Assembly (NCBI RefSeq): GCF_014290175.1
Contig: NZ_JACOOR010000002.1
Span: 1 to 64,000 of the forward strand
Length of the DNA stretch: 64,000 nt
DNA from: Anaerosacchariphilus hominis
Lineage (GTDB): Bacteria > Bacillota > Clostridia > Lachnospirales > Lachnospiraceae
Direction of reading: 5' to 3'
This document shows positions 52,937 to 62,491 of the stretch, piece by piece (within the stretch, counting starts at the first letter, position 1; the number at the start of each line of letters is the position of its first letter). The notes below the pieces were generated by a model that worked only from the letters and a program-made list of their open reading frames with translations, was not told where the DNA came from and made no database searches. Made by a program: the position numbers and the translations under genes.

Positions 52937-55501
52937 ATGTGTGACGCTATTTTGAAATTAAAGTTGTCTTTAGAGGAAAAAACACCAGCGCTGCTATTAG
53001 GAGCCGGATTTTCGTATGGAGCAAAAAACGAAAGAGGTGAATTACTGCCAATGGGGAGAGAACTGACTGAAAAATTATATAAATATATGTTTATAATGAA
53101 TCCTCCCGAAGAGGATATTTTAGAAGAGGACAAGGAGGGGGCAGAACGGTATAAAGAAAATGGAGATTTAAAAGGATTATGTGGTCTGTTGCGTGATGAA
53201 GGAAGGGTTGATGAGCGTAATAAGTATTTAACATCTATTTTTAGTGGTGCAACTATTGATAAAAAAAGTAAAATTTACAATATTAAAAATTATAAATGGG
53301 ATAAAATATTTACTTTGAATATTGATTGCCTTCTAGAAAATATATTTGAGCAGGAAGCGGTTTCATATAGGGTGTGGAATCGGGATAATGATGATAGAAG
53401 GAATACGTATTCGGATACAGTGATAATTAAATTACACGGTTGTGTAAATAATGCTAAGGCAGGTTATATTTTTGATGATCAAGAATATATTAATTTTTTA
53501 AATGATGATGATTGCTTTGCCAGAGATTTTGGCGATGCGTACTCAAAAGGAGATATGATATTTATTGGAACGGAGTTTCAAGAAGATGATTTGAAAACTA
53601 TTATTACTAAATATGGTTCTAAAGGGTATGATACAAGTGCAAATAATTACTTCTTTGTTTGTCCTCAAATAAATAGTGTACGTTTAAATAGACAAATTAG
53701 AAATACTACAAATTTTTATTGGATTCCGTGGACGGCTGAAAAATTTTTTGATTTTCTTTATGATAACGTGAGCGTGAAAAAGGATATCAAAAAGATTTTA
53801 TTAGAGAAAGGTATGCGTTCATTAGACGATATATATAAAGAAAAGGGAAAAGGGTATGAAAGTAAACTATATATGGGATATGAATCACAATATGCAGATT
53901 TTTTCGATGAGTGGGATATTATTCATCCTGGAGTAGTACGATTTGAAGAAAAGATTATAAATAGTAAGAAAAATTTATTTGCAGTAATATATGGAAAAAG
54001 CTATGTGGGAAAAAGCTGTATTGCAAAAAGAGTTTTAATTGATTTAAGAAAACAAGGCTTTTTGGCTTTTGAATTTAATATGAGATCTTCGGAATATATA
54101 CATCTTTTTAGAGAATATATTGCACAATTGCCGGAAAATACGAAGATCGCAGTTTTATTTGATGAAGCAACATTTTATTTCAACTTACTATATACAAACC
54201 TTATTGATAAATGCCCGAGTAATATAAAGCAGCTCATAGTTATAACATCAGATAATAGTAGTAATTACTTTGCTAAGCGAGATATTTTGGAAAGTAAACA
54301 TTGTGTAGAAACATTTAAAACAGATGAGCATATCTCGTGTTTTTTTGCTGAAGAAATATATATTAAATTAAAAGATAAACATTGGCTAAATAAACCAGGG
54401 ATACTTGGAAGCAAAAAAAGTGAAATAAAAAATTATGCGATTCAGGTAAATGATATTATAGAATTTTTGTATAATATTTCTCATGGACATGGATTTGAAG
54501 CACATTATGAAGATATGTTCACATTATTGACACACGATGTTAATTATAAATATTTACAAGCATTGGCAGTTCTAGAGGTATTAGGCTTAGGAAGTATAAC
54601 GACTAGAATTTTACCTAGTTTAATTAAAAGTGAATGTAATAATTTTAATTTTGCAGAATTTAAGAAGAAATTCGATGAAATATTATTAGTTTCAGATCAT
54701 AGAGTGAAAATTAGATGTTTGCGATTAATACAAAAAGCAATTTTTACAGATATGAATAAAGAAAATATAATTAATATTCTTGAGGAAATTGTACGCCAAA
54801 CATATGGTCAATTTAATGAAGGAGATATTAACGAGTGGAGCGAGATTTTTCAAAAAGCATTGACGGTAAAGAAAATTTTAAAAGAAAAATTACTTACATT
54901 AGAGGATATAAGAGAATTACTAAATAATGTAGAAAAATATGGAGAAAACTATAGCTTTTATTGGATTCAAAGAGGAATTGCGGCACAAAAAGCCAATGAG
55001 TTTGATTTGGCAGATCATTATTTTAGAGAGGGAATTCGGATTAGACCTGTATCTTATCAAGCGCGTCATGCATTAGCAAAAAATTTGATGGAACGAGCTG
55101 TAGAACAGGTGAATAATATGAATTTGTCATATGCAGCATATTATATGGATGAAGGTATTAGAGAAATGAAAAGTATCATAGATGATAGTGCATTTAGTAG
55201 AGGCTACAAGTACTCTTTACATGCACTTATAGATATGAGCATAAAATATTTTAATGCGTGTCAAAAAATTATGGAATTTGAGCATATGAAATATATCCAA
55301 AGTAAAATATTACATATGTCTACAAAGGAATTGGATACCTGTATTCTTGCAGAAATCCAGAGGTATATTGATTATTGTATTTATAATGGATGTAGTAAAA
55401 TTTGTGAACCTATTATACTTAAACATTATGAAAAAATTCCTTTAATAAAAGAAATTACAGAGCAAGATTACTTGATAGAAAATTTAGATTGGGAATCTTA
55501 A
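52937..55501 (+). CDS. SIR2 domain / P-loop NTPase / helical repeat protein, putative defence gene
   Basis: An 854-residue cytosolic protein. An N-terminal SIR2-like fold (about 1-275) has GAGFS (22-26), FTLNID with Asn128 and Asp130, and KLHG with His167, the usual NAD-handling residues. Then a P-loop NTPase region: Walker A GKSYVGKS (353-360) and Walker B-like VLFDE (Asp409). The C-terminus (~620-854) is alpha-helical, TPR-like (FYWIQRGIAAQKANEFDLADHYFREGI). SIR2-STAND proteins of this shape are anti-phage NADases in Avs-type systems: the repeats sense, the NTPase oligomerises and SIR2 depletes NAD. That is inference here. Strongly AT-rich, unlike the core genes, and flanked by an IS relic. 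Confidence 0.8.
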   Translation: MCDAILKLKLSLEEKTPALLLGAGFSYGAKNERGELLPMGRELTEKLYKYMFIMNPPEEDILEEDKEGAERYKENGDLKGLCGLLRDEGRVDERNKYLTSIFSGATIDKKSKIYNIKNYKWDKIFTLNIDCLLENIFEQEAVSYRVWNRDNDDRRNTYSDTVIIKLHGCVNNAKAGYIFDDQEYINFLNDDDCFARDFGDAYSKGDMIFIGTEFQEDDLKTIITKYGSKGYDTSANNYFFVCPQINSVRLNRQIRNTTNFYWIPWTAEKFFDFLYDNVSVKKDIKKILLEKGMRSLDDIYKEKGKGYESKLYMGYESQYADFFDEWDIIHPGVVRFEEKIINSKKNLFAVIYGKSYVGKSCIAKRVLIDLRKQGFLAFEFNMRSSEYIHLFREYIAQLPENTKIAVLFDEATFYFNLLYTNLIDKCPSNIKQLIVITSDNSSNYFAKRDILESKHCVETFKTDEHISCFFAEEIYIKLKDKHWLNKPGILGSKKSEIKNYAIQVNDIIEFLYNISHGHGFEAHYEDMFTLLTHDVNYKYLQALAVLEVLGLGSITTRILPSLIKSECNNFNFAEFKKKFDEILLVSDHRVKIRCLRLIQKAIFTDMNKENIINILEEIVRQTYGQFNEGDINEWSEIFQKALTVKKILKEKLLTLEDIRELLNNVEKYGENYSFYWIQRGIAAQKANEFDLADHYFREGIRIRPVSYQARHALAKNLMERAVEQVNNMNLSYAAYYMDEGIREMKSIIDDSAFSRGYKYSLHALIDMSIKYFNACQKIMEFEHMKYIQSKILHMSTKELDTCILAEIQRYIDYCIYNGCSKICEPIILKHYEKIPLIKEITEQDYLIENLDWES

Positions 55502-55697
55502 TAGGAAAAAGATGATATGACAGTATGATATGGAAAATAAAGTTAGTCAGTGAAGTAAATTGAAAAGTAAATGTGATCTTTGTGAAATTGATAATTAATA
55601 GAGCAAGAGAGGGTATATATTTTAAGATTATTAAACGAAATTGGTAATCGCTTATAAAATTATATTTTATAAAGTATTAAAATGAGGAGGTGATGTG

Positions 55698-58600
55698 ATG
55701 ATAGTGGAGTTGTTAAGTGCCATATTAGAAAGCTTTATATATGACATCACCAGTTCTGGAATAAAGAATTGGATAGATAAACGGCGCTTGAATGAGTTAC
55801 TTAAAGGTATTAGAGAAGATATCCGTAATTTTTGTGGAAAAAATGAATGCAGTTATCTCGACTCGAGTGCCTTCGAATATTTTATTAGAAATACAGAATT
55901 TTTACAAAGAGTGATTGAGAGGGCGGTGACAACTAAACTTGAAAAGACAGAAAAAGAGTTCCTTAGGGATGAGATTAAAAAGGCTAGAGAAATTGCTGTA
56001 GCGGAAAATATTTTATTTACAAATAATGAAGAACGTATAGTACGTGATCTGTATCATATTACGACGGAAAAAGTAGAGAATTATTATCGAAATAAACTTT
56101 CTGCGGGACAGCGTCACGCAGTGGCAGTATACTTGGCTAATCTTACGGAATTAAGGGAGTCAATGGAGGAGTTTAGGGATAAGAGTTTGGCAAATGATAA
56201 GGAAATCCTTAAAGCGATTAAAGAAAAAGGAAAGATTAGTGATACTAAAGCAGCAAAGATAGCATATTTGCTATCAGAGGAATTAGTTGAAGGCCGTTTC
56301 CTGGAATACAATAGTCTTGCAAAAGCAATTGAGGATAAATCTGATGATTTGGCAGTCTTTTACGAGTGCTTGTTGCATATATTCTGTTCAGAAAAATGCA
56401 CAGATGCGGTGCGAAAAATAGGGGGTATTTCCAATGCAGATATTAGAGATATCGCTGTTAGAACGGCACTTCCTATACTTGTTTATAGAAAAGAACAGTT
56501 AGATTGTTTGTATGAGTTTTCATCTGCAAGTTCACTGAAAGGTATTATCTATGGTTTGGTAAATGATGATTATACAGATATTTTTTTGGAGAAGATTACG
56601 TTTGAAGAAGGGGTTGAGATTCATAACCTTACTTTCAATAAAAAATTACTTTATGAAGAGGAACAGCTTGTAAAGCAGATTGCTATTATATCTTTATATA
56701 AGAGACAGATCAGAACCGTGCATCTGGCCATGGAAGAACTGGAAAATGGAAATCAAACATGGTTAACGGAGCTCTTAATAGCGGATAAGAGAGTGGATAG
56801 TCTTATCGGTGGAGATGTTATTGATGGAAAATATGCGGGACTAAATGAGCTGGTGGAGTATATACAGCAATATCAAAACATTTATGATGGCTTGTGTAAA
56901 GAACTTCGAACGGTTTACTATTCTGTTTTGGTAAAAGCTTATTTATTCATAAATAAGGTAGATAAAGCAGAGCAATCGATCCCGATTGAATTAGCAAAGG
57001 AGCGTCCTCTTTCAGATTATATGTATGAAATAAAGATTGAAAAAAATGAAGTAGAATTAGCGGAAGTATATTCATATTCTGTACAAAATGAAACTTTTTG
57101 GTTACTTAATAACTATTTTTCGTTACGTAGAAATGAACGGGAGTTGATAGAATTTTGTAGAAAACATGAAGATATTTTTGAAAAAGATTGGCCGTTATTC
57201 TTTATGTATCAGGGCGCATTACAAGCGCTGGGATTTCAGAACGAGCGGGAAAAACAATTGAGAAAACATTCTGATAAATTAAATCAGACATACGAGTATT
57301 GGAATGAATTACTGAATATAGATACTTCAAAAAAAACTCGGGAGGAGTTTGTTGAGGCATGTCAAAAAGGAAAAATGACAAGCTTATTTTATAATTCTGA
57401 GTATTTAATAATTGAGCGTCTTTTAAATTATCAAGAATATGCACTTGCAGAATTATATATAGCAAAGCATGAAAGAATTGGTGGAACGAATTATCAGATC
57501 AAAAAATATAAAGCTATCATTCAGCAAAGTAAAGAAAATGAGATTGAGGCATTGAAGTGGTATAGGGCTTCGTTCGATGAGAACCAAGAAGATGCATTTG
57601 TTATAGATTCTTTAATTACTTTGTTACTGTGTAATAGACGAAATGTGAGTAAGAATATAGTAGATGCGGCATTGAAAGCGGATACATCAAGGCTTCATAT
57701 GTTGGTGGCAGCCTGCTATTTGAAGGATGGGAATATATCTAAAGCAAAGTGTGAAAACATAAGAGCTATATTGATGGAAAAAGAAGGGGATGTTTCTGTT
57801 TATTGTCAATATATTTCCATTTCAACAAGTGCTCATAATAACGAAACAGTAACTTTAGCTGGAGTGGATGCTGATACAGCAGTGTATTGTAAAAAAGTTG
57901 ATGGTGGGCATCGGTGGCTATGTATATATAAAGATAGTATTTTACCAAGTTCTCCATATGTGTGGAATAATGATTATCATGTACATATTGACGATGCTGC
58001 TAGGTTAGGGTATCTGAGAAAACACAGAGGTAGTCAAATTATAATTGAAAATGAGCTATACGAAATTGTGGAAATAATGACATTAGATTGTTATCTGTTT
58101 AGAACATGTATGGCCAAGATGATACAAAATGGTGTTGCAAAGGAGATATCAATACCATTGAAGGACGGAGAGATGGATATTTCTACCCTTACAGAAATGC
58201 TTGGTCAAAAAACACCGAATGAAAGAAATGCGTATGATTGGCTTGAACAATATAATAACCTTCAATATGTTCCGCTTCCGTTGTATGCATATAAACAATT
58301 TACCCGGTTATCATATTTTCAGTTTGTAGATATGATTCTTGATTCCCCAAATTATTTTGTGCGGGAGAAGATTAGTACATTCAGGCAAACAAAAAAAGGC
58401 GTTGTTTCATTTGCTGCTCTAGTTACTTTGTATAAGATCGGGTTTCCGGCAGAAAGTATTCGTGAAGCAGGTGGAGTTATTATGGAGTCGACATTAGTTC
58501 AAGCCATTTCTGATTCTGCGGAAATTATCAAAGAATATGATAGAGAAACTGTTGCTTCTTTAGGAATGATAGATGGAAATCTTTTTTTGAATCAAGTGGA

Positions 58601-59279
58601 TGATACTGGAAAAGAGTATTGGTTAAAAGAAGCGGGAAGCTTTAAAAAATATTGTGAGGCAATACCTGTTATTACAAATGATAGTGATCTATTAGAGGAA
58701 ATTTTTGGCGGACATGATATTAAAGACGTATTCGGGATATGTGATTATGATGCAATATCTTTCGTACATCATAATGAAGGATATTCTCTTATAGCGGTTG
58801 AAGCGATATTAAATTCTTTATCAATGGATGAAGAGCTTAAGTTAAATGTTATTACCATTCCAGACTGGCTGGTTATTCAAGAAATAAGTGGTGAAAGGTT
58901 ACTTGGGTATACAAAAAGTCTATTAGATAAGGGATGTTTAATATCTGTTACTAAGAATGTGATTGATTATTTGTCTTTAGAAATCTCGAAAGCTGATGAA
59001 GGGACTAAGAAAAAATTATATTTATTATGGGATAGATTGTTATCGGATGTTGAAAAATATCCAGAGAAGCAAAGGATAGTGTTTATACAGGCAATATCTG
59101 AGATTATAGTTTCTTATAAGGATGAGATAAAAAGTGTCGATGTGGGAATTCTTCGGATATTAATGAATAACATACTTTTGCTTCGAAAACAGAAAATAGA
59201 GATGATTTTTGACGGGGAACAATTGTCATTTGCGCTTGTAAATGCAGAATCAGAAGAACAAATTCTAGAAATAAAGTAG
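55698..59279 (+). CDS. Large helical-repeat protein with GreAB-C-like and PIN-like C-terminal regions
   Basis: About 1,193 residues from ATG 55698, 7 nt after GAGGAGG (GTG 55695 is too close). Residues 1-~720 are helical, with TPR-like pairs (YQEYALAELYIAKHERIGG, EIEALKWYRASFDENQEDAF). Residues ~728-795 resemble the GreA/GreB C-terminal fold (ARLGYLRKHRGSQIII and ENELYEIVEI). The last ~330 residues look like a PIN-type nuclease (acidic stretches such as ITNDSDLLEEIF and CDYDAIS), though I could not confirm all metal ligands. This order matches the TPR-GreAB-C-PIN conflict systems described from comparative genomics (recalled, not checked). It lies 196 nt after the SIR2 gene. Confidence 0.68.
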   Translation: MIVELLSAILESFIYDITSSGIKNWIDKRRLNELLKGIREDIRNFCGKNECSYLDSSAFEYFIRNTEFLQRVIERAVTTKLEKTEKEFLRDEIKKAREIAVAENILFTNNEERIVRDLYHITTEKVENYYRNKLSAGQRHAVAVYLANLTELRESMEEFRDKSLANDKEILKAIKEKGKISDTKAAKIAYLLSEELVEGRFLEYNSLAKAIEDKSDDLAVFYECLLHIFCSEKCTDAVRKIGGISNADIRDIAVRTALPILVYRKEQLDCLYEFSSASSLKGIIYGLVNDDYTDIFLEKITFEEGVEIHNLTFNKKLLYEEEQLVKQIAIISLYKRQIRTVHLAMEELENGNQTWLTELLIADKRVDSLIGGDVIDGKYAGLNELVEYIQQYQNIYDGLCKELRTVYYSVLVKAYLFINKVDKAEQSIPIELAKERPLSDYMYEIKIEKNEVELAEVYSYSVQNETFWLLNNYFSLRRNERELIEFCRKHEDIFEKDWPLFFMYQGALQALGFQNEREKQLRKHSDKLNQTYEYWNELLNIDTSKKTREEFVEACQKGKMTSLFYNSEYLIIERLLNYQEYALAELYIAKHERIGGTNYQIKKYKAIIQQSKENEIEALKWYRASFDENQEDAFVIDSLITLLLCNRRNVSKNIVDAALKADTSRLHMLVAACYLKDGNISKAKCENIRAILMEKEGDVSVYCQYISISTSAHNNETVTLAGVDADTAVYCKKVDGGHRWLCIYKDSILPSSPYVWNNDYHVHIDDAARLGYLRKHRGSQIIIENELYEIVEIMTLDCYLFRTCMAKMIQNGVAKEISIPLKDGEMDISTLTEMLGQKTPNERNAYDWLEQYNNLQYVPLPLYAYKQFTRLSYFQFVDMILDSPNYFVREKISTFRQTKKGVVSFAALVTLYKIGFPAESIREAGGVIMESTLVQAISDSAEIIKEYDRETVASLGMIDGNLFLNQVDDTGKEYWLKEAGSFKKYCEAIPVITNDSDLLEEIFGGHDIKDVFGICDYDAISFVHHNEGYSLIAVEAILNSLSMDEELKLNVITIPDWLVIQEISGERLLGYTKSLLDKGCLISVTKNVIDYLSLEISKADEGTKKKLYLLWDRLLSDVEKYPEKQRIVFIQAISEIIVSYKDEIKSVDVGILRILMNNILLLRKQKIEMIFDGEQLSFALVNAESEEQILEIK

Positions 59280-59402
59280 AAATAATATGGGGAAATGGCT
59301 GTAAATTAGATTCAATGTCATGGGGCAAAGAATTGAATGCAGGCACTTTCTTAATCTGTCAGGTTATAATATTGGCCAAGCAAAAGAAAAGAGGCGTTAA
59401 TA

Positions 59403-60350
59403 TTGAAAAATACTATTAAAGTAGATACATCGTCTGCTACAATAGAAAAGTCAATGACTAAAATGCTAGAGGCATCTAAGAGGTTATCTAACTCGTTAGC
59501 AGTAACTGTAAATGAAATAATGAAAAGTAATGCAAAATATTCGCAGGATAGGATGTTTGAATTAACAGAAGTAATGCGAAAAACAATGAATTCATATGTG
59601 AAAATAAATACAGCCTATTTAACTAATAGTATGTTTTCTGATTTGATAAAAAATACTATGGAATCACTAGTGGAGTCATTTAAAGAATATGAGAAAATTG
59701 ATATTTCAAAATCAGCCAGAGCAATGGCGGAATCAATGAACAAAATTTCAAAAAATATTGCAACAGAGCAATTGAGACAGCTACAACAAATAGATTTTTC
59801 GACTGTGTTTGCGAATATAATATCTGAATCAACATCTTTTTTGGAAATTATTGGAGCGGCATATGATGTGGTTCGAGGTGAGGATGAAGAGAAAATTGGA
59901 AAAAGTGATTTATTTACAGAAGAAGAGATGCGAGAGGCGTTATCTGAACAGGTAACTAACCCGAAAGGGTTTCAAACAAGAGTTTCCGAATGGTCAGAAA
60001 AGAAAAAAGTGCAATTTTTTATTGCTTGGCAATTGATATGTTTTATATATGCAAATTTTTTACAACCATATTTCACAGAAAAAATAGGTATGCCAGTAAC
60101 TACATATGTTGTTAGTAATGTAAAAGAACTTCCGGAAAAGGGAGCAAGGATAGTTGGACAAATTCAAGAAAATATTGAAGCAATAATTGTCGAAAATACA
60201 AATTATTATTATAAAATTACTTTTACAGATGAGAACGGCGAGACGAAAGAAGGATATGTGGCGAAGCGGAATTTAAAGATTGTTGAATATAAAAAGGAAG
60301 AGAACGTCAATGAAAAATCAGCGCCAGATAATGATACGGAGACGAAATAA
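59403..60350 (+). CDS. Membrane-anchored coiled-coil protein with SH3-like tail
   Basis: A 315-residue protein from TTG 59403, with AAAGAGG about 10 nt upstream. Residues 1-~150 are helical and rich in Ser, Met and Asn (KSMTKMLEASKRLSNSLAV, MAESMNKISKNIATEQLRQ). One hydrophobic helix lies at ~205-226 (VQFFIAWQLICFIYANFLQ). After it a bacterial SH3-like beta-domain begins ~240 (EKGARIVGQIQENIEAIIV, TKEGYVAKRNLKIV). It looks like an envelope-associated sensor or effector of the preceding defence-like genes. Low GC. It may also be a phage-derived protein. Confidence 0.6.
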   Translation: MKNTIKVDTSSATIEKSMTKMLEASKRLSNSLAVTVNEIMKSNAKYSQDRMFELTEVMRKTMNSYVKINTAYLTNSMFSDLIKNTMESLVESFKEYEKIDISKSARAMAESMNKISKNIATEQLRQLQQIDFSTVFANIISESTSFLEIIGAAYDVVRGEDEEKIGKSDLFTEEEMREALSEQVTNPKGFQTRVSEWSEKKKVQFFIAWQLICFIYANFLQPYFTEKIGMPVTTYVVSNVKELPEKGARIVGQIQENIEAIIVENTNYYYKITFTDENGETKEGYVAKRNLKIVEYKKEENVNEKSAPDNDTETK

Positions 60351-60535
60351 TTTTATACAATTAATATTTTAGATAATTTTTTATATAAAATAAGGTCAAA
60401 TAAAATAAATTTTGAACTTGTAAGGATTCTTTACATGTTCAGCATATAGTAGTCGAAGAAATAAGGAAGAATGCGAATAGAGATGAATGAAATGGAATGA
60501 ATTTACAACGAATAATGTAAGAGATTTACAGTATC

Positions 60536-60564
60536 TTTACACTCTATTTCATAAGTGTTATAAT
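60536..60564 (+). promoter_or_regulatory. Strong extended -10 promoter of the glycan cluster
   Basis: TTTACA (60536-60541), 17 nt, TATAAT (60559-60564) with TG at -15/-14 (TGTTATAAT). A second TTTACA lies about 12 nt before it. It begins transcription 35-45 nt before the dehydratase gene. Confidence 0.8.
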
Positions 60565-60605
60565 AAAATTGTATGTGTAATTCTATAACCTGTGAGGATG
60601 AAACC

Positions 60606-62480
60606 ATGAGTTTGGAGAGATTTATTGAAAAAAATGCACCAAAGAATCGCATTGCGCTACTGGTGGTGCTTGATATACTAATTATTACAATTTCAGGCTT
60701 TTTAGCATTATATGTCCGTTTTGATTTTAGTTTCAGTAAAATGGATATGACGTATGTAGATTATGAACTATATTATCTGCCGACAAATCTGATCTTAACG
60801 TTATTGATTTTTGTGGCGTTTAAGTTGTATCGTAGTGTTTGGAGGTTTGCAAGTACTACAGAGCTTTTGAATGTCATTGGAGCTTGTTCGGGTAGTATTC
60901 TGGTGCAGATAATTTTGATGGCGATTCTGGGAATGCGGATGCCGGTCAGCTATTATATGATGAAATATGTGCTTCTGATCGCAGGGATTGGATGTTTACG
61001 ATTCACATATCGAATTCTACGCATGTTCCAGGAAAGGCGGCTGGGATTACAGAGAGACAAGCGGAAGAATACTATGGTAGTCGGTGGTGGAGAAGCGGGC
61101 GCTATGATTATCAAGGAGTTTCAGAATAGCCGCTATCTGGATCAGAAAGTCTGCTGTGTGGTGGACGATAATACGTCAAAGGTAGGCAAATATATCCGTG
61201 GTGTGAAGATCATGGGAACAAGAGAGGATATTCCCTATCTGGCCCATGAGTTGGATATTGATGAAATCATAGTAGCACTTCCTTCGGTATCCCAAAAGGA
61301 AGTGAGTGCAATTCTGCAGATCTGCCAGAAGACAGATTGTCAGTTACGCGTCCTGCCGGGCTTGTATCAGATGATCAATGGGGAAGTCAGCGTTTCACGG
61401 CTGCGTAAAGTAGAAATTGAGGATTTGTTGGGACGTGAACCTATCAAGTTACAGGTAGAATCCGTCATGGGATATGTTCAGGGTAAGGTGGTACTGGTTA
61501 CAGGCGGAGGTGGTTCTATTGGAAGTGAGCTTTGCCGTCAGATAGCTGCACATGATCCGAAGCAGTTGATTATCGTAGATATCTATGAAAATAACGCTTA
61601 TGACATCCAGCAGGAATTGAAGCGAAAGTATCCGAACCTGGATTTGGTAGTACTGATTGCTTCTGTACGGAACACCCATCGTATTAATACGATATTTGAA
61701 ACCTATCGTCCGGAAATCGTGTACCATGCGGCCGCGCATAAGCATGTACCCCTCATGGAGGACAGCCCCAATGAGGCTATCAAGAATAATGTATTTGGAA
61801 CTTACAAGACAGCTCAGGCAGCGGACAAGTATGGTGTAAAGCGTTTCGTGCTGATTTCCACAGATAAGGCAGTAAATCCCACCAATGTCATGGGTGCGTC
61901 CAAGCGTATGTGTGAGATGGTAATTCAGATGATGAACAGCCGCTCTAAGACAGACTTTGTGGCGGTTCGCTTCGGAAATGTACTGGGCAGTAATGGAAGT
62001 GTCATTCCTCTGTTCAAGAAACAGATTGAACAGGGGGGGCCTGTCACTGTAACGCATCCGGATATTATTCGTTATTTTATGACCATACCGGAAGCGGTTT
62101 CTCTGGTGCTTCAGGCAGGAGCTCTGGCAAAAGGCGGAGAAATCTTTGTGTTGGATATGGGGGAGCCTGTAAAGATTCTGGATCTGGCAGTGAACTTGAT
62201 TAAGCTGTCCGGGTACAAGCCTTATGATGAGATTCCTATCGAATTTACTGGACTGCGTCCGGGTGAGAAACTTTATGAAGAACTTTTGATGAGTGAAGAA
62301 GGACTGCAGGAGACGGAGAATAAGCTGATTCATATCGGAAAACCCATTGACTTTGATGAAGAGTGGTTTCGAAAGAAATTAGACGAGATATATGAGCTGG
62401 CTAATGAAGATTATATAGATATTCGGGATAAAATACAGGAAATTGTACCGACTTATGTAAGAAAAAAACAGAACAAATAG
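60606..62480 (+). CDS. CapD/PglF-type nucleoside-diphosphate-sugar dehydratase (membrane-anchored)
   Basis: About 624 residues from ATG 60606 (MSLERFIEKNAPKNRI). Four N-terminal TM helices are followed by a CoA-binding-like Rossmann domain (~130-260, TMVVGGGEAGAMIIKEF) and the NAD(P)-dependent epimerase/dehydratase domain with VLVTGGGGSIGSELCRQI (~295) and the catalytic STDKAVNPTNVMGASKR segment (~415). In homologues this makes 4-keto-6-deoxy sugars from UDP-GlcNAc. AAACC/GAGG-like site upstream is weak. The start is in the promoter-proximal stretch; a longer frame begins at 60573. Followed by the aminotransferase gene 12 nt later. Confidence 0.92.
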   Translation: MSLERFIEKNAPKNRIALLVVLDILIITISGFLALYVRFDFSFSKMDMTYVDYELYYLPTNLILTLLIFVAFKLYRSVWRFASTTELLNVIGACSGSILVQIILMAILGMRMPVSYYMMKYVLLIAGIGCLRFTYRILRMFQERRLGLQRDKRKNTMVVGGGEAGAMIIKEFQNSRYLDQKVCCVVDDNTSKVGKYIRGVKIMGTREDIPYLAHELDIDEIIVALPSVSQKEVSAILQICQKTDCQLRVLPGLYQMINGEVSVSRLRKVEIEDLLGREPIKLQVESVMGYVQGKVVLVTGGGGSIGSELCRQIAAHDPKQLIIVDIYENNAYDIQQELKRKYPNLDLVVLIASVRNTHRINTIFETYRPEIVYHAAAHKHVPLMEDSPNEAIKNNVFGTYKTAQAADKYGVKRFVLISTDKAVNPTNVMGASKRMCEMVIQMMNSRSKTDFVAVRFGNVLGSNGSVIPLFKKQIEQGGPVTVTHPDIIRYFMTIPEAVSLVLQAGALAKGGEIFVLDMGEPVKILDLAVNLIKLSGYKPYDEIPIEFTGLRPGEKLYEELLMSEEGLQETENKLIHIGKPIDFDEEWFRKKLDEIYELANEDYIDIRDKIQEIVPTYVRKKQNK

Positions 62481-62491
62481 AGGAGAATGCT

